A DNA stretch of 7,253 bases from CAJXZP01 sp964195485 (GTDB lineage: Bacteria; Bacteroidota; Bacteroidia; Flavobacteriales_G; Salibacteraceae), in contig CAXMPG010000081.1 of NCBI GenBank assembly GCA_964195485.1, positions 1-7,253 on the forward strand, given 5' to 3'. Positions 1-6,447 of the stretch are shown piece by piece. The notes beneath the pieces were generated by a model, which worked only from the letters and a program-made list of their open reading frames with translations, was not told the DNA's origin and searched no databases. The position numbers and the translations under genes were made by a program. How positions within the stretch are numbered: the first letter of the stretch is position 1; each line of letters starts with the position of its first letter.

Positions 1-21
1 GTAATTCACTTTTGCGCCTTA

Positions 22-2454
22 ATGAGTCAAGAAATCATACAAGGTATTAAACGTGAAATTGAGGTGTCTGAAAAGAACGATATTTCATGTTACCATTGTG
101 GTAGTGATTTTGAGGAAGTTATAGTTACCGCTTATAATCACCAATTTTGCTGCGAAGGATGTAAGACGGTATATGAAATATTGGACGAAAATGGTTTGAA
201 TACCTATTATGGTATTGAAAATAACCCAGGTAATAAAGTGCTATCTCTTATAGGAAATAAATATGCCTTTTTAGATAATGAAGATGTAAAAGATGGAATT
301 CTTGATTTTAATGATGGAGGAGTTTCCAGTATTAAATTCTACGTACCAAAAATTCATTGTAGTTCTTGTATTTGGCTGCTTGAGAATTTACATCGGTTAG
401 AACAAGGAGTCGTTAAATCAACGGTGAATTTTTTAAAAAAAGAAGTTTATATCGTTTTTAAGGATGAAGAAATTTCGTTACGAAAGGTAGTGGAGTTAAT
501 GTCGTCTATTGGCTATGAGCCTAATATTTCTTTAGATGATTATAAAAAGAAGGAGTCCGGTAAAGAGAATAAGTCCTTATTTTATAAACTAGGAATTGCA
601 GGGTTTGCTTTCGGGAATATCATGCTATTGAGCTTTCCGGAATACTTTGATACGAATGATTATTTAGAGGATAGTTTTAAAAAATTATTTGGCTACCTAA
701 ATTTATTTTTGGCTACCCCAGTCCTGTTTTATAGTGCGTCAGATTATTTTGTGTCCGCGTTTAAAGCGCTGCGAAAAAGGTACATCAATATTGATTTCCC
801 AATATCTGTCGGAATTCTTACTCTTTTTAGTCGAAGTACCTATGAAATATTAACGAATACAGGGCCTGGCTTTATGGATTCGTTTACCATGTTTGTATTT
901 TTACTTTTAATTGGGAAGTGGTATCAAAACAGGACTTACCAAGCATTATCATTTGAGCGAGATTACAAATCTTATTTTCCTTTAGCTGTAATTAAAGTAT
1001 TTGCAGATAAGGAAGAACCTGTTCCAGTAGGTTCATTAGAAATTAATGACGAGGTAATACTTCGCAACCATGAAATTATTCCAACCGATTCTATTTTATT
1101 AAGTGAAGAGGCAAATATTGATTATAGCTTTGTTACTGGGGAGTCTATTCCAATTAACAAAGTGATTGGCGAAAAATTATTCGCTGGAGGTCGTCAAATT
1201 GGGGCTTCCATTAAAATAAAAGTGACTAAACCGGTCTCACAATCGTATTTAACCAGGCTATGGAATCAAGATACCTTCTCGAAAGGAGTATCTAAATTTC
1301 AAAGTATAGTGGATGAAGTAAGTAAACACTTCACCATTTTTGTAATCATAGTTTCGGTATTTACATTTTTGTACTGGATGGGAGATGGCGTGAGTATGGC
1401 GTTTAAGATTTTTACATCCATACTCATAATTGCCTGTCCGTGCGCACTGGCTTTAACCTTACCCTTTTCTTTTGGTAATGCGATGACCATTTTTGGTAGG
1501 AATAGATTTTATCTCAAAAACTCAGATACGGTTGAAAAAATGGACCAGGTGGATACCATTGTTTTTGATAAAACAGGAACACTTACGCAAACAGGAAATG
1601 AAACCATTCAATTTGTTGGAGACAAATTAACAGAGCAAGAGGAGAAACTAGTTTTTTCTTTGGTTTCCAATTCCACGCATCCATTAAGTAAAACCATTTA
1701 CAAGCATTACAGTGATTTTACTGGAATTGCGGTAAAGGGCTATGAGGAAATTGCCTCAAAAGGTATTCATGGAACTATTGATTCTGTACCCTTAAAAGTC
1801 GGATCAGCATCCTTTGTGGCGTATGAAGGTCAAATATTAAATGATTTATCGTCTCGTGTTTTTGTGAAAATAGGGGAGGAGATTAAAGGGTATTACCTGA
1901 TTAAGAAACAATACCGAGATGGTATTGACACATTAATTAGTAAGCTAAAAGATAGCGGGTATAAGCTTCATTTAATCTCAGGAGATAATGCTTCTGAAAT
2001 GGACAACTTATCGCGTTATTTTGAAAAAGGTAATTTACATTTTAATCAAACGCCTCAAAATAAAATGAATTATATAAAAACTTTGCAAGAATTAGGTGGT
2101 AAGGTTTTAATGGTAGGCGATGGGTTAAATGATGCTGGTGCACTAAAACAAGCGGAAGTTGGACTTGCGGTGAGTGATGATGTGTACAATTTTACTCCAG
2201 CTTGCGATGCTATTTTAGATGCGGAAGACTTTACGAAACTCGAGCTTTTTATGAGCTTTTCTAAACGAACGGTTAATATTGTTAAAATGAGTTTCGGAAT
2301 TTCGCTTTTTTACAACTCTTTAGGAATGTATTTCGCTATTCAAGGAATGGTAACTCCTTTGTTTGCAGCAATCTTAATGCCTATTAGTTCCATTACGGTG
2401 GTTTCGTTTATTACTTTGTCTATAAGGCTTTCCGCCCGGAATAGAAGTTTGTAA
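22..2454 (+). CDS. ccoI: Copper-translocating P1B-type ATPase of cbb3 oxidase assembly (CcoI/FixI family)
   Basis: An 810-residue inner-membrane heavy-metal P-type ATPase. By family knowledge, CcoI moves Cu+ out of the cytoplasm to supply the CuB centre of cbb3 oxidase. Domains seen in order: a Cys-rich N-terminal metal-binding segment (C23, C26, C43, C44, C47); an HMA-like domain with CxxC at C113-C116; about four helices (roughly 185-302); the actuator with TGES at 372-375; a helix pair with the CPC metal site at C472-P473-C474; the phosphorylation motif DKTGT at D516; the P1B-specific HP at H553-P554; GDN at 654-656; GDGLND at 699-704; and two last helices with FYN (763-765) and MPISS (786-790). 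All catalytic motifs are intact. ATG at 22 is chosen because the N-terminal Cys domain follows it directly; the frame stays open to base 1 but has no other start codon there. No Shine-Dalgarno site is visible. Position ahead of ccoS-NO-Q-P supports CcoI over a general CopA. Confidence 0.95.
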   Translation: MSQEIIQGIKREIEVSEKNDISCYHCGSDFEEVIVTAYNHQFCCEGCKTVYEILDENGLNTYYGIENNPGNKVLSLIGNKYAFLDNEDVKDGILDFNDGGVSSIKFYVPKIHCSSCIWLLENLHRLEQGVVKSTVNFLKKEVYIVFKDEEISLRKVVELMSSIGYEPNISLDDYKKKESGKENKSLFYKLGIAGFAFGNIMLLSFPEYFDTNDYLEDSFKKLFGYLNLFLATPVLFYSASDYFVSAFKALRKRYINIDFPISVGILTLFSRSTYEILTNTGPGFMDSFTMFVFLLLIGKWYQNRTYQALSFERDYKSYFPLAVIKVFADKEEPVPVGSLEINDEVILRNHEIIPTDSILLSEEANIDYSFVTGESIPINKVIGEKLFAGGRQIGASIKIKVTKPVSQSYLTRLWNQDTFSKGVSKFQSIVDEVSKHFTIFVIIVSVFTFLYWMGDGVSMAFKIFTSILIIACPCALALTLPFSFGNAMTIFGRNRFYLKNSDTVEKMDQVDTIVFDKTGTLTQTGNETIQFVGDKLTEQEEKLVFSLVSNSTHPLSKTIYKHYSDFTGIAVKGYEEIASKGIHGTIDSVPLKVGSASFVAYEGQILNDLSSRVFVKIGEEIKGYYLIKKQYRDGIDTLISKLKDSGYKLHLISGDNASEMDNLSRYFEKGNLHFNQTPQNKMNYIKTLQELGGKVLMVGDGLNDAGALKQAEVGLAVSDDVYNFTPACDAILDAEDFTKLELFMSFSKRTVNIVKMSFGISLFYNSLGMYFAIQGMVTPLFAAILMPISSITVVSFITLSIRLSARNRSL

Positions 2455-2505
2455 TTTTCTTTTCATTTTATTATTTTTTTTAAATTTCTTCATTAATTTA
2501 GTCTA

Positions 2506-2523
2506 GTGACAAAGCCGTGACAA
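2506..2523 (+). repeat. GTGACAA direct repeat with 11-bp period
   Basis: GTGACAA occurs exactly twice (2506-2512 and 2517-2523), one helical turn apart, in the ccoI-ccoS gap. A third GTGAC lies at 2550-2554, 33 bp (three times 11) after the second. Same-face spacing suits a protein-binding array upstream of the ccoS promoter candidate, but the words are short and chance is possible. Bases 2455-2500, just before it, are a T-rich stretch in which I see no gene or stem-loop. Confidence 0.35.
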
Positions 2524-2527
2524 TCTC

Positions 2528-2541
2528 ATGATGAAAATCAT
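2528..2541. promoter_or_regulatory. FNR/CRP-like 14-bp dyad, distal site
   Basis: ATGAT-GAAA-ATCAT is a perfect 5-bp inverted repeat with a 4-bp spacer, the geometry of the FNR-type box TTGAT-N4-ATCAA, differing at the outermost base of each half. It lies 41 bp centre to centre upstream of a second 14-bp dyad. A CRP/FNR-family regulator would suit a cbb3 operon, which is commonly oxygen-controlled, but no regulator gene is in the window and no binding is shown. Confidence 0.4.
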
Positions 2542-2568
2542 ATTTAATGGTGACCCGGCTCATTTTTT

Positions 2569-2582
2569 ATGACATTTGTCAT
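2569..2582. promoter_or_regulatory. 14-bp dyad overlapping the ccoS promoter candidate
   Basis: ATGACA-TT-TGTCAT is a perfect 6-bp inverted repeat with a 2-bp centre. Its outer bases (ATGA/TCAT) match those of the distal dyad at 2528-2541. Its centre is about 35-37 bp upstream of the transcription start implied by the candidate -7 box, and it overlaps the candidate -33 TTTG, so a bound protein could activate or block. Assignment to the CRP/FNR family is inference from length, symmetry and operon content. Confidence 0.45.
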
Positions 2583-2606
2583 TTAAATATTTGCATTGTA
2601 AATTTA
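2575..2606 (+). promoter_or_regulatory. Candidate Bacteroidota-type promoter for ccoS-NO-Q-P
   Basis: TTTG at 2575-2578 and TAAATTTA at 2599-2606 are separated by 20 bp. They match the Bacteroidota sigma-ABfA pattern TTTG / TAnnTTTG except for the last base of the -7 box. Transcription would start near 2610-2613, giving a very short leader before ccoS at 2622. A second TTTG at 2590-2593 is too close to the -7 box to serve. In AT-rich DNA such matches occur by chance; the location in the longest gap before the structural genes raises its likelihood. Confidence 0.4.
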
Positions 2607-2621
2607 AAGAGCGGGTATATT

Positions 2622-2831
2622 ATGAGTGTGATTTTTATTTTAGTGGGCTTCAGTTTGTTAGTGGCATTATTCTTTCTAGGTTCCTTTATTTGGGCGATAA
2701 AAGATGGCCAATACGAAGATGATTACACCCCTTCCATAAGAATGTTATTTGATGATGAACCACACGAAACACCCCCTTCCCCTAAAGAAGATTATAAGAA
2801 TAAATCCTCAATAAATAATAGTAACAATTAA
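2622..2831 (+). CDS. ccoS: cbb3 oxidase maturation protein CcoS
   Basis: A 69-residue single-helix membrane protein. The hydrophobic segment at residues 2-26 is followed by the CcoS signature at 24-46 (WAIKDGQY, then DDYTPSIRMLFDDE). By family knowledge CcoS is needed for insertion of redox cofactors (hemes b/b3 and CuB) into the cbb3 catalytic subunit. The ATG at 2622 is chosen because the conserved CcoS N-terminus begins there. An in-frame ATG at 2547 would add 25 residues that look unlike CcoS, would run through the proximal dyad, and would place the promoter candidate inside the gene. The last ~20 residues are a hydrophilic, Lys/Asn/Ser-rich tail, typical of the poorly conserved end of this family. 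It ends 10 bp before ccoNO, implying co-transcription. Confidence 0.93.
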   Translation: MSVIFILVGFSLLVALFFLGSFIWAIKDGQYEDDYTPSIRMLFDDEPHETPPSPKEDYKNKSSINNSNN

Positions 2832-2841
2832 ACTGTCAAAT

Positions 2842-5004
2842 ATGGCTGAAACAAATACACACCCGGCTCAAACTTCTCCGGGTAACGTAGAACACTTCGA
2901 ATACGATAATGATATCGTCCGGAAGTTTATAATCGCTTCCATGGTATTCGGAATCGTGGGTATGTTAGTGGGTCTTACCGCTGCATTACAACTTGCATTT
3001 CCTGTTTTAAATGCTGATTTAGCATGGATGACTTTTGGAAGAATCAGACCATTACATACCAACGCAGTAATTTTTGCATTTGTTGGTAACGGAATTTTTG
3101 CAGGGGTTTACTATTCTATGCCTCGTTTGCTTAAAACACCTATGTGGAGTAAAGCTTTCTCAAATATTAATTTTTGGGGGTGGCAAGCAATTATTGCAGC
3201 TGCAGCTATTACTTTACCATTGGGACTTACTACTAGTAAAGAGTATGCAGAGTTAGAATGGCCTATTGATATTGCAATTGCATTAATTTGGGTTGTTTTT
3301 GGTGTGAACATGATAATGACTATTGTTAAACGTAGAGAGCGTCATATGTATGTGGCCATTTGGTTCTACTTAGCCACATTCATTACCGTAGCATTATTAC
3401 ACATTGTGAACTCTATGGAGATGCCTGTTAGTATGATGAAATCTTACTCTGTATACGCAGGTGTTCAAGATGCCTTAGTACAATGGTGGTATGGTCACAA
3501 CGCAGTAGCATTTTTCTTAACTACACCTTACTTAGGTTTGATGTATTACTTTGTTCCTAAAGCAGCTAGACGTCCGGTATATTCTTACCGTTTATCTATT
3601 GTTCACTTTTGGGCATTAATCTTCCTTTATATTTGGGCAGGTCCTCACCATCTTTTATATACGGCTTTACCAGATTGGGCACAAACATTAGGTACCGCAT
3701 TTTCGGTGATGTTGATTTTCCCATCTTGGGGTGGTATGATTAACGGATTGTTAACCCTTCGTGGTGCATGGGATAGAGTTCGTACAGAACCTGTATTGAA
3801 ATTCTTTGTTATTGCTATTACAGCATACGGAATGTCAACTTTTGAAGGTCCAATGTTATCTATTAAATCTTTAAATGCCATTGCGCATTATACGGATTGG
3901 ATTCCTGCTCACGTTCACGTAGGTGCACTTGGATGGAACGGATTCTTAACGTTTGGTATGTTCTATTGGTTAGTGCCAAAAATGTGGAACACAAAACTAT
4001 GGTCTGATAAGCTAGCGAATATTCACTTTTGGATTGGTACTTTAGGGTTATTATTCTGGACTATTCCTATGTATTGGGCTGGTTGGGTTCAAGCCTCAAT
4101 GTGGAAACAATTTACAGATGAAGGAATGTTAGCTTACCCTAACTTCCTACAAACAGTAACTGTTTTAGCGCCATTATATAAATTAAGAGCATTAGGTGGT
4201 TTATTATTCTTTACTGGAGTATTACTTGCTGCTTGGAACCTTTGGAAAACTGGAGTTCAAGGAACACTTACTAAATATGAAGCTGCTTCTGCACCCGCAT
4301 TACCAGAAACATATACAAAACACAGTAGTGATCACTGGCACAGATGGATTGAAAGAAAACCAGTTCAGTTTATGATTTGGACATTTGTGGCTGTTGCCAT
4401 TGGTGGAGCGATTGAAATGTTACCAACGTTCTTGATTAAATCTAACGTACCAACCATTGCATCTGTTCAACCATATACGCCACTTGAAATTGAAGGTAGA
4501 GATTTATACATTAGAGAAGGTTGTGTGGGTTGTCACTCTCAAATGATTCGCCCTTTCCGTAGTGAAGTAGTTAGATACGATCCAAACGGAATGGAATATT
4601 CCAAAGCGGGTGAGTTTGTTTATGATCATCCATTCTTATGGGGTTCTAAAAGAACAGGTCCCGATTTACATAGACTTGGTGGTAAATACAGTGATGACTG
4701 GCATTATACACACATGTATGATCCAGAAACTACAAGTCCAAATTCAATTATGCCTAGGTACCCTTGGATTATTCAAGATGATTTAGACACCGGTGACTTG
4801 GAAGCTAAAATTAGCGCGCTAAGAACAGTGGGAGTTCCTTATCCAGAAGGATATGAAACTCAAGCTTTAGCTGACTTACAAAAACAAGCAGCTGGAATTT
4901 CAAAAAGTCTTAAGTCTAAAGGAATTGATTGTCCGCAAGAAAGAGAGATTATCGCATTGATTGCGTATCTACAAAGATTAGGAACGGATATTCATAAAAA
5001 ATAA
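2842..5004 (+). CDS. ccoNO: cbb3-type cytochrome c oxidase, fused subunits I and II (CcoN-CcoO)
   Basis: A 720-residue fusion of the heme-copper catalytic subunit and the membrane-anchored monoheme cytochrome c subunit; it reduces O2 to water and pumps protons. CcoN part (about 1-475, some 12 helices): low-spin heme b ligands H72 and H359, heme b3 ligand H357, CuB ligands H219, H269 and H270, the Tyr expected to cross-link to the CuB His at Y263, and the conserved Glu at E335. Assignments follow the known Pseudomonas stutzeri cbb3 pattern with a near-constant offset of +10 to +12. A polar linker (about 470-507) leads to the CcoO part: one helix at ~510-532, then GRDLYIREGCVGCHSQMIRP with heme-c motif C561-C564-H565 and axial Met M637 in SIMPRYPW. 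No key residue is missing. In proteobacteria these are two genes; fusion is common in Bacteroidota. An extra Cys (C697) lies near the C-terminus. Confidence 0.97.
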   Translation: MAETNTHPAQTSPGNVEHFEYDNDIVRKFIIASMVFGIVGMLVGLTAALQLAFPVLNADLAWMTFGRIRPLHTNAVIFAFVGNGIFAGVYYSMPRLLKTPMWSKAFSNINFWGWQAIIAAAAITLPLGLTTSKEYAELEWPIDIAIALIWVVFGVNMIMTIVKRRERHMYVAIWFYLATFITVALLHIVNSMEMPVSMMKSYSVYAGVQDALVQWWYGHNAVAFFLTTPYLGLMYYFVPKAARRPVYSYRLSIVHFWALIFLYIWAGPHHLLYTALPDWAQTLGTAFSVMLIFPSWGGMINGLLTLRGAWDRVRTEPVLKFFVIAITAYGMSTFEGPMLSIKSLNAIAHYTDWIPAHVHVGALGWNGFLTFGMFYWLVPKMWNTKLWSDKLANIHFWIGTLGLLFWTIPMYWAGWVQASMWKQFTDEGMLAYPNFLQTVTVLAPLYKLRALGGLLFFTGVLLAAWNLWKTGVQGTLTKYEAASAPALPETYTKHSSDHWHRWIERKPVQFMIWTFVAVAIGGAIEMLPTFLIKSNVPTIASVQPYTPLEIEGRDLYIREGCVGCHSQMIRPFRSEVVRYDPNGMEYSKAGEFVYDHPFLWGSKRTGPDLHRLGGKYSDDWHYTHMYDPETTSPNSIMPRYPWIIQDDLDTGDLEAKISALRTVGVPYPEGYETQALADLQKQAAGISKSLKSKGIDCPQEREIIALIAYLQRLGTDIHKK

Positions 5005-5019
5005 ATCACTTAGTAAATT

Positions 5020-5043
5020 TCTCCTCTCCGAAAGGAGGGGAGG
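5020..5043 (+). other. Intra-operon GC-rich hairpin with GAAA tetraloop
   Basis: CTCCTCTCC (5021-5029) pairs with GGAGGGGAG (5034-5042) through nine pairs, one of them G-U, around a GAAA (GNRA) loop at 5030-5033; a further U-G pair (5020/5043) can close the base. No U-tract follows, so it is not a standard intrinsic terminator. It may protect or delimit the ccoNO transcript 3' end and set different levels of ccoNO and ccoQP. It also resembles short GC-rich palindromic repeats dispersed between genes in some flavobacteria, an alternative I cannot test here. Confidence 0.7.
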
Positions 5044-5058
5044 TAATACTTTTAGATT

Positions 5059-5250
5059 ATGCTAAAGTTTATTAAAAGTCATCTTGCAACAATTGAAGGA
5101 ATGGACATTCTAGCTTCTTCTGTATTGTTGTTGTTTGTTATCATCTTTCTTTATATTTCATATTACGCATTTTTCTCTATGGAAAAAGATGTAGCAGATG
5201 AAATATCTAGCTTGCCATTAACAGATGATGAAGTGGAATTAAATATATAA
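5059..5250 (+). CDS. ccoQ: Small cbb3 oxidase subunit CcoQ/FixQ-like
   Basis: A 63-residue protein with a short basic N-terminus (MLKFIKSHL), one strong membrane helix at about 17-40 rich in Leu/Ile/Phe/Tyr, and an acidic C-terminal tail (ISSLPLTDDEVELNI). This is the shape of CcoQ, the non-catalytic subunit reported to stabilise cbb3 oxidase. Sequence conservation in the family is weak, so the call rests on size, topology and position between ccoNO and ccoP. The start follows the GAAA-loop hairpin by about 15 bp. The purine-rich 3' arm of that hairpin is both too distant and too base-paired to be a good ribosome-binding site. The stop is 17 bp before the ccoP ATG. Confidence 0.82.
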   Translation: MLKFIKSHLATIEGMDILASSVLLLFVIIFLYISYYAFFSMEKDVADEISSLPLTDDEVELNI

Positions 5251-5267
5251 CCGAAAATTATTTGGAA

Positions 5268-6347
5268 ATGAGAATAATCAACCAAACAAAAAATATAGCC
5301 TCCAAGAGTATGGGGCTAAAAATAGCCGCGTTGGTAACGATGGTACTAACTTCATTTGGTGCTTTTGCCAATGGAGCTGATAGCGGAATAAGTGATACGA
5401 GTTTAACCATTATCCTACTAGGAATGATGGCTATTCAAATCGCATTACTCTACGTTATTTCTGGCGTATTCAAATCGCTTACAGCTAATGTTTCTATTTG
5501 GAAAAAGTATGCCAAGATACCTAACGCATCATTCGTATTAACAGCTTTATTTGTTCTTTCAAGTACCGGTTTGTTTGCGCAAGATGGAGCTTCTTCATTA
5601 TTTGTTTTAGACTCTGGATTAGAGATTTTACTAATTTCTATTAATGGATTCTTATTACTGGTAATCATTGTATTATTAGTAAATGTTAAGAAAATAACGA
5701 ATGCATTGAAGACTTCAGCTGATGAAGAAGAAGTGGCTCATTATGATGATGATGTTTTTAGTAGCATCGGGTTTACAGATGCTGTTTCTATCGAAGATGA
5801 AGATTCTATTTTATTAGAACATGATTATGATGGTATTCATGAGTTAGATAACAACCTTCCGCCATGGTGGTTATGGGGTTTCTACATCACAATTTTCTTT
5901 GCTGTTATTTATATGTGGTATTATTTAAAAGAAGATACCAGAAATGTAGGTAACAATGAATACGTTGCAGAAATGCAAGTTGCTGCTGCTGAGGCAGAAG
6001 CTAGAGGAGCTGGCGTTGATGAGAGTACCGTTAAGCTATTAACATCAGAAGCTGATTTGGCTGCCGGTGCTGAAATTTTCAAAACTAACTGTGTAGCATG
6101 TCACTTAGCTGATGGTGGTGGTTCTGTTGGGCCAAACTTCACAGATGAATTTTGGATTCATGGCGGTGGTATTAAAAATGTTTTCCGTACTATTAAAGTA
6201 GGTGTTCCAGAAAAAGGAATGATTTCTTGGGAGTCACAATTGTCACCAACGGATATTCAAAAAGTTGCTAGTTTTGTTCTAAGTTTGGAGGGGACAACTC
6301 CTGCAATCGGTAAAGCACCTGAAGGCGATAAGTGGACAGGTGAATAA
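5268..6347 (+). CDS. ccoP: cbb3-type cytochrome c oxidase subunit III (CcoP), monoheme with N-terminal membrane extension
   Basis: A 359-residue membrane-bound cytochrome c that passes electrons towards the CcoO heme. Canonical CcoP features occupy the second half: the signature DGIHELDNNLPPWWLWGF (188-205), an anchor helix (~201-222), an Ala/Glu-rich linker, and one cytochrome c domain with heme motif C275-VAC-H279 and probable axial Met M318 (EKGMISW). Proteobacterial CcoP normally has two heme-c motifs; only one is present. The first ~145 residues hold about four further hydrophobic segments in two similar modules about 70 residues apart: each has a signal-peptide-like helix ending in AFANGA or LFAQDGA, then a helix introduced by DTSL or DSGL. 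ATG 5268 is preferred to the in-frame TTG at 5262, which gains only two residues. CcoP identity is secure; the function of the N-terminal extension is unknown. Confidence 0.93.
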   Translation: MRIINQTKNIASKSMGLKIAALVTMVLTSFGAFANGADSGISDTSLTIILLGMMAIQIALLYVISGVFKSLTANVSIWKKYAKIPNASFVLTALFVLSSTGLFAQDGASSLFVLDSGLEILLISINGFLLLVIIVLLVNVKKITNALKTSADEEEVAHYDDDVFSSIGFTDAVSIEDEDSILLEHDYDGIHELDNNLPPWWLWGFYITIFFAVIYMWYYLKEDTRNVGNNEYVAEMQVAAAEAEARGAGVDESTVKLLTSEADLAAGAEIFKTNCVACHLADGGGSVGPNFTDEFWIHGGGIKNVFRTIKVGVPEKGMISWESQLSPTDIQKVASFVLSLEGTTPAIGKAPEGDKWTGE

Positions 6348-6359
6348 TCCGTAAGGATT
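6346..6359 (+). other. Small GTAA-tetraloop hairpin overlapping the ccoP stop codon
   Basis: AATCC (6346-6350) and GGATT (6355-6359) are perfect complements around GTAA, a GNRA-class loop; the last two bases of the ccoP TAA form the base of the stem. A short T-run (6358-6360) follows. Five pairs are too few for efficient termination alone. It lies about 25 bp before the large terminator-like hairpin, so the two may act in tandem at the ccoP 3' end. Confidence 0.45.
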
Positions 6360-6382
6360 TTCATGAACATAACAATATCATA

Positions 6383-6438
6383 AAGAAAGCACTTTGATTG
6401 ATTGCGTAAGCAAATTAATCAAAGTGCTTTTTTATTTT
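6383..6438 (+). terminator. Strong rho-independent terminator after ccoP
   Basis: A perfect 14-bp stem pairs AAAGCACTTTGATT (6386-6399) with its reverse complement at 6417-6430. The inner part can extend through G6400-T6416 and A6401-T6415, then past one bulged A to TTGC (6402-6405) / GCAA (6410-6413), capped by a GTAA tetraloop (6406-6409). The 3' arm runs into six Ts (6428-6433) and then ATTTTA, the standard intrinsic terminator layout. It closes the ccoS-NO-Q-P unit. The stem is flanked by A-rich sequence on its 5' side and so could work in both directions, but no converging gene is visible. Only about ten bases separate it from the ccoG ATG. Confidence 0.88.
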
Positions 6439-6447
6439 ACTAGAAAA

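Noticed and set aside
1..21. Promoter or end of an upstream gene before ccoI
   Set aside because: CACTTTTG at 7-14 weakly resembles a -7 box, and TAA occurs at 2-4 and 20-22, but 21 bases are too few to support either call.
2455..2500. Terminator after ccoI
   Set aside because: The region is T-rich with a run of Ts, but I find no GC-containing stem before it, so there is no support for an intrinsic terminator.
2547..2621. Upstream in-frame ATG that would lengthen CcoS by 25 residues
   Set aside because: The added residues do not resemble the CcoS N-terminus, which begins at the ATG at 2622, and the extension would cover the dyad and promoter candidate.
5034..5058. GGAGGGGAGG as a Shine-Dalgarno site for ccoQ
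   Set aside because: It is about 15 bases from the ATG, is mostly paired in the hairpin, and no other gene in the window shows such a site; Bacteroidota generally do not depend on it.
5262..5267. TTG as the ccoP start
   Set aside because: It adds only two residues before a normal ATG at 5268; the ATG is the more likely start.
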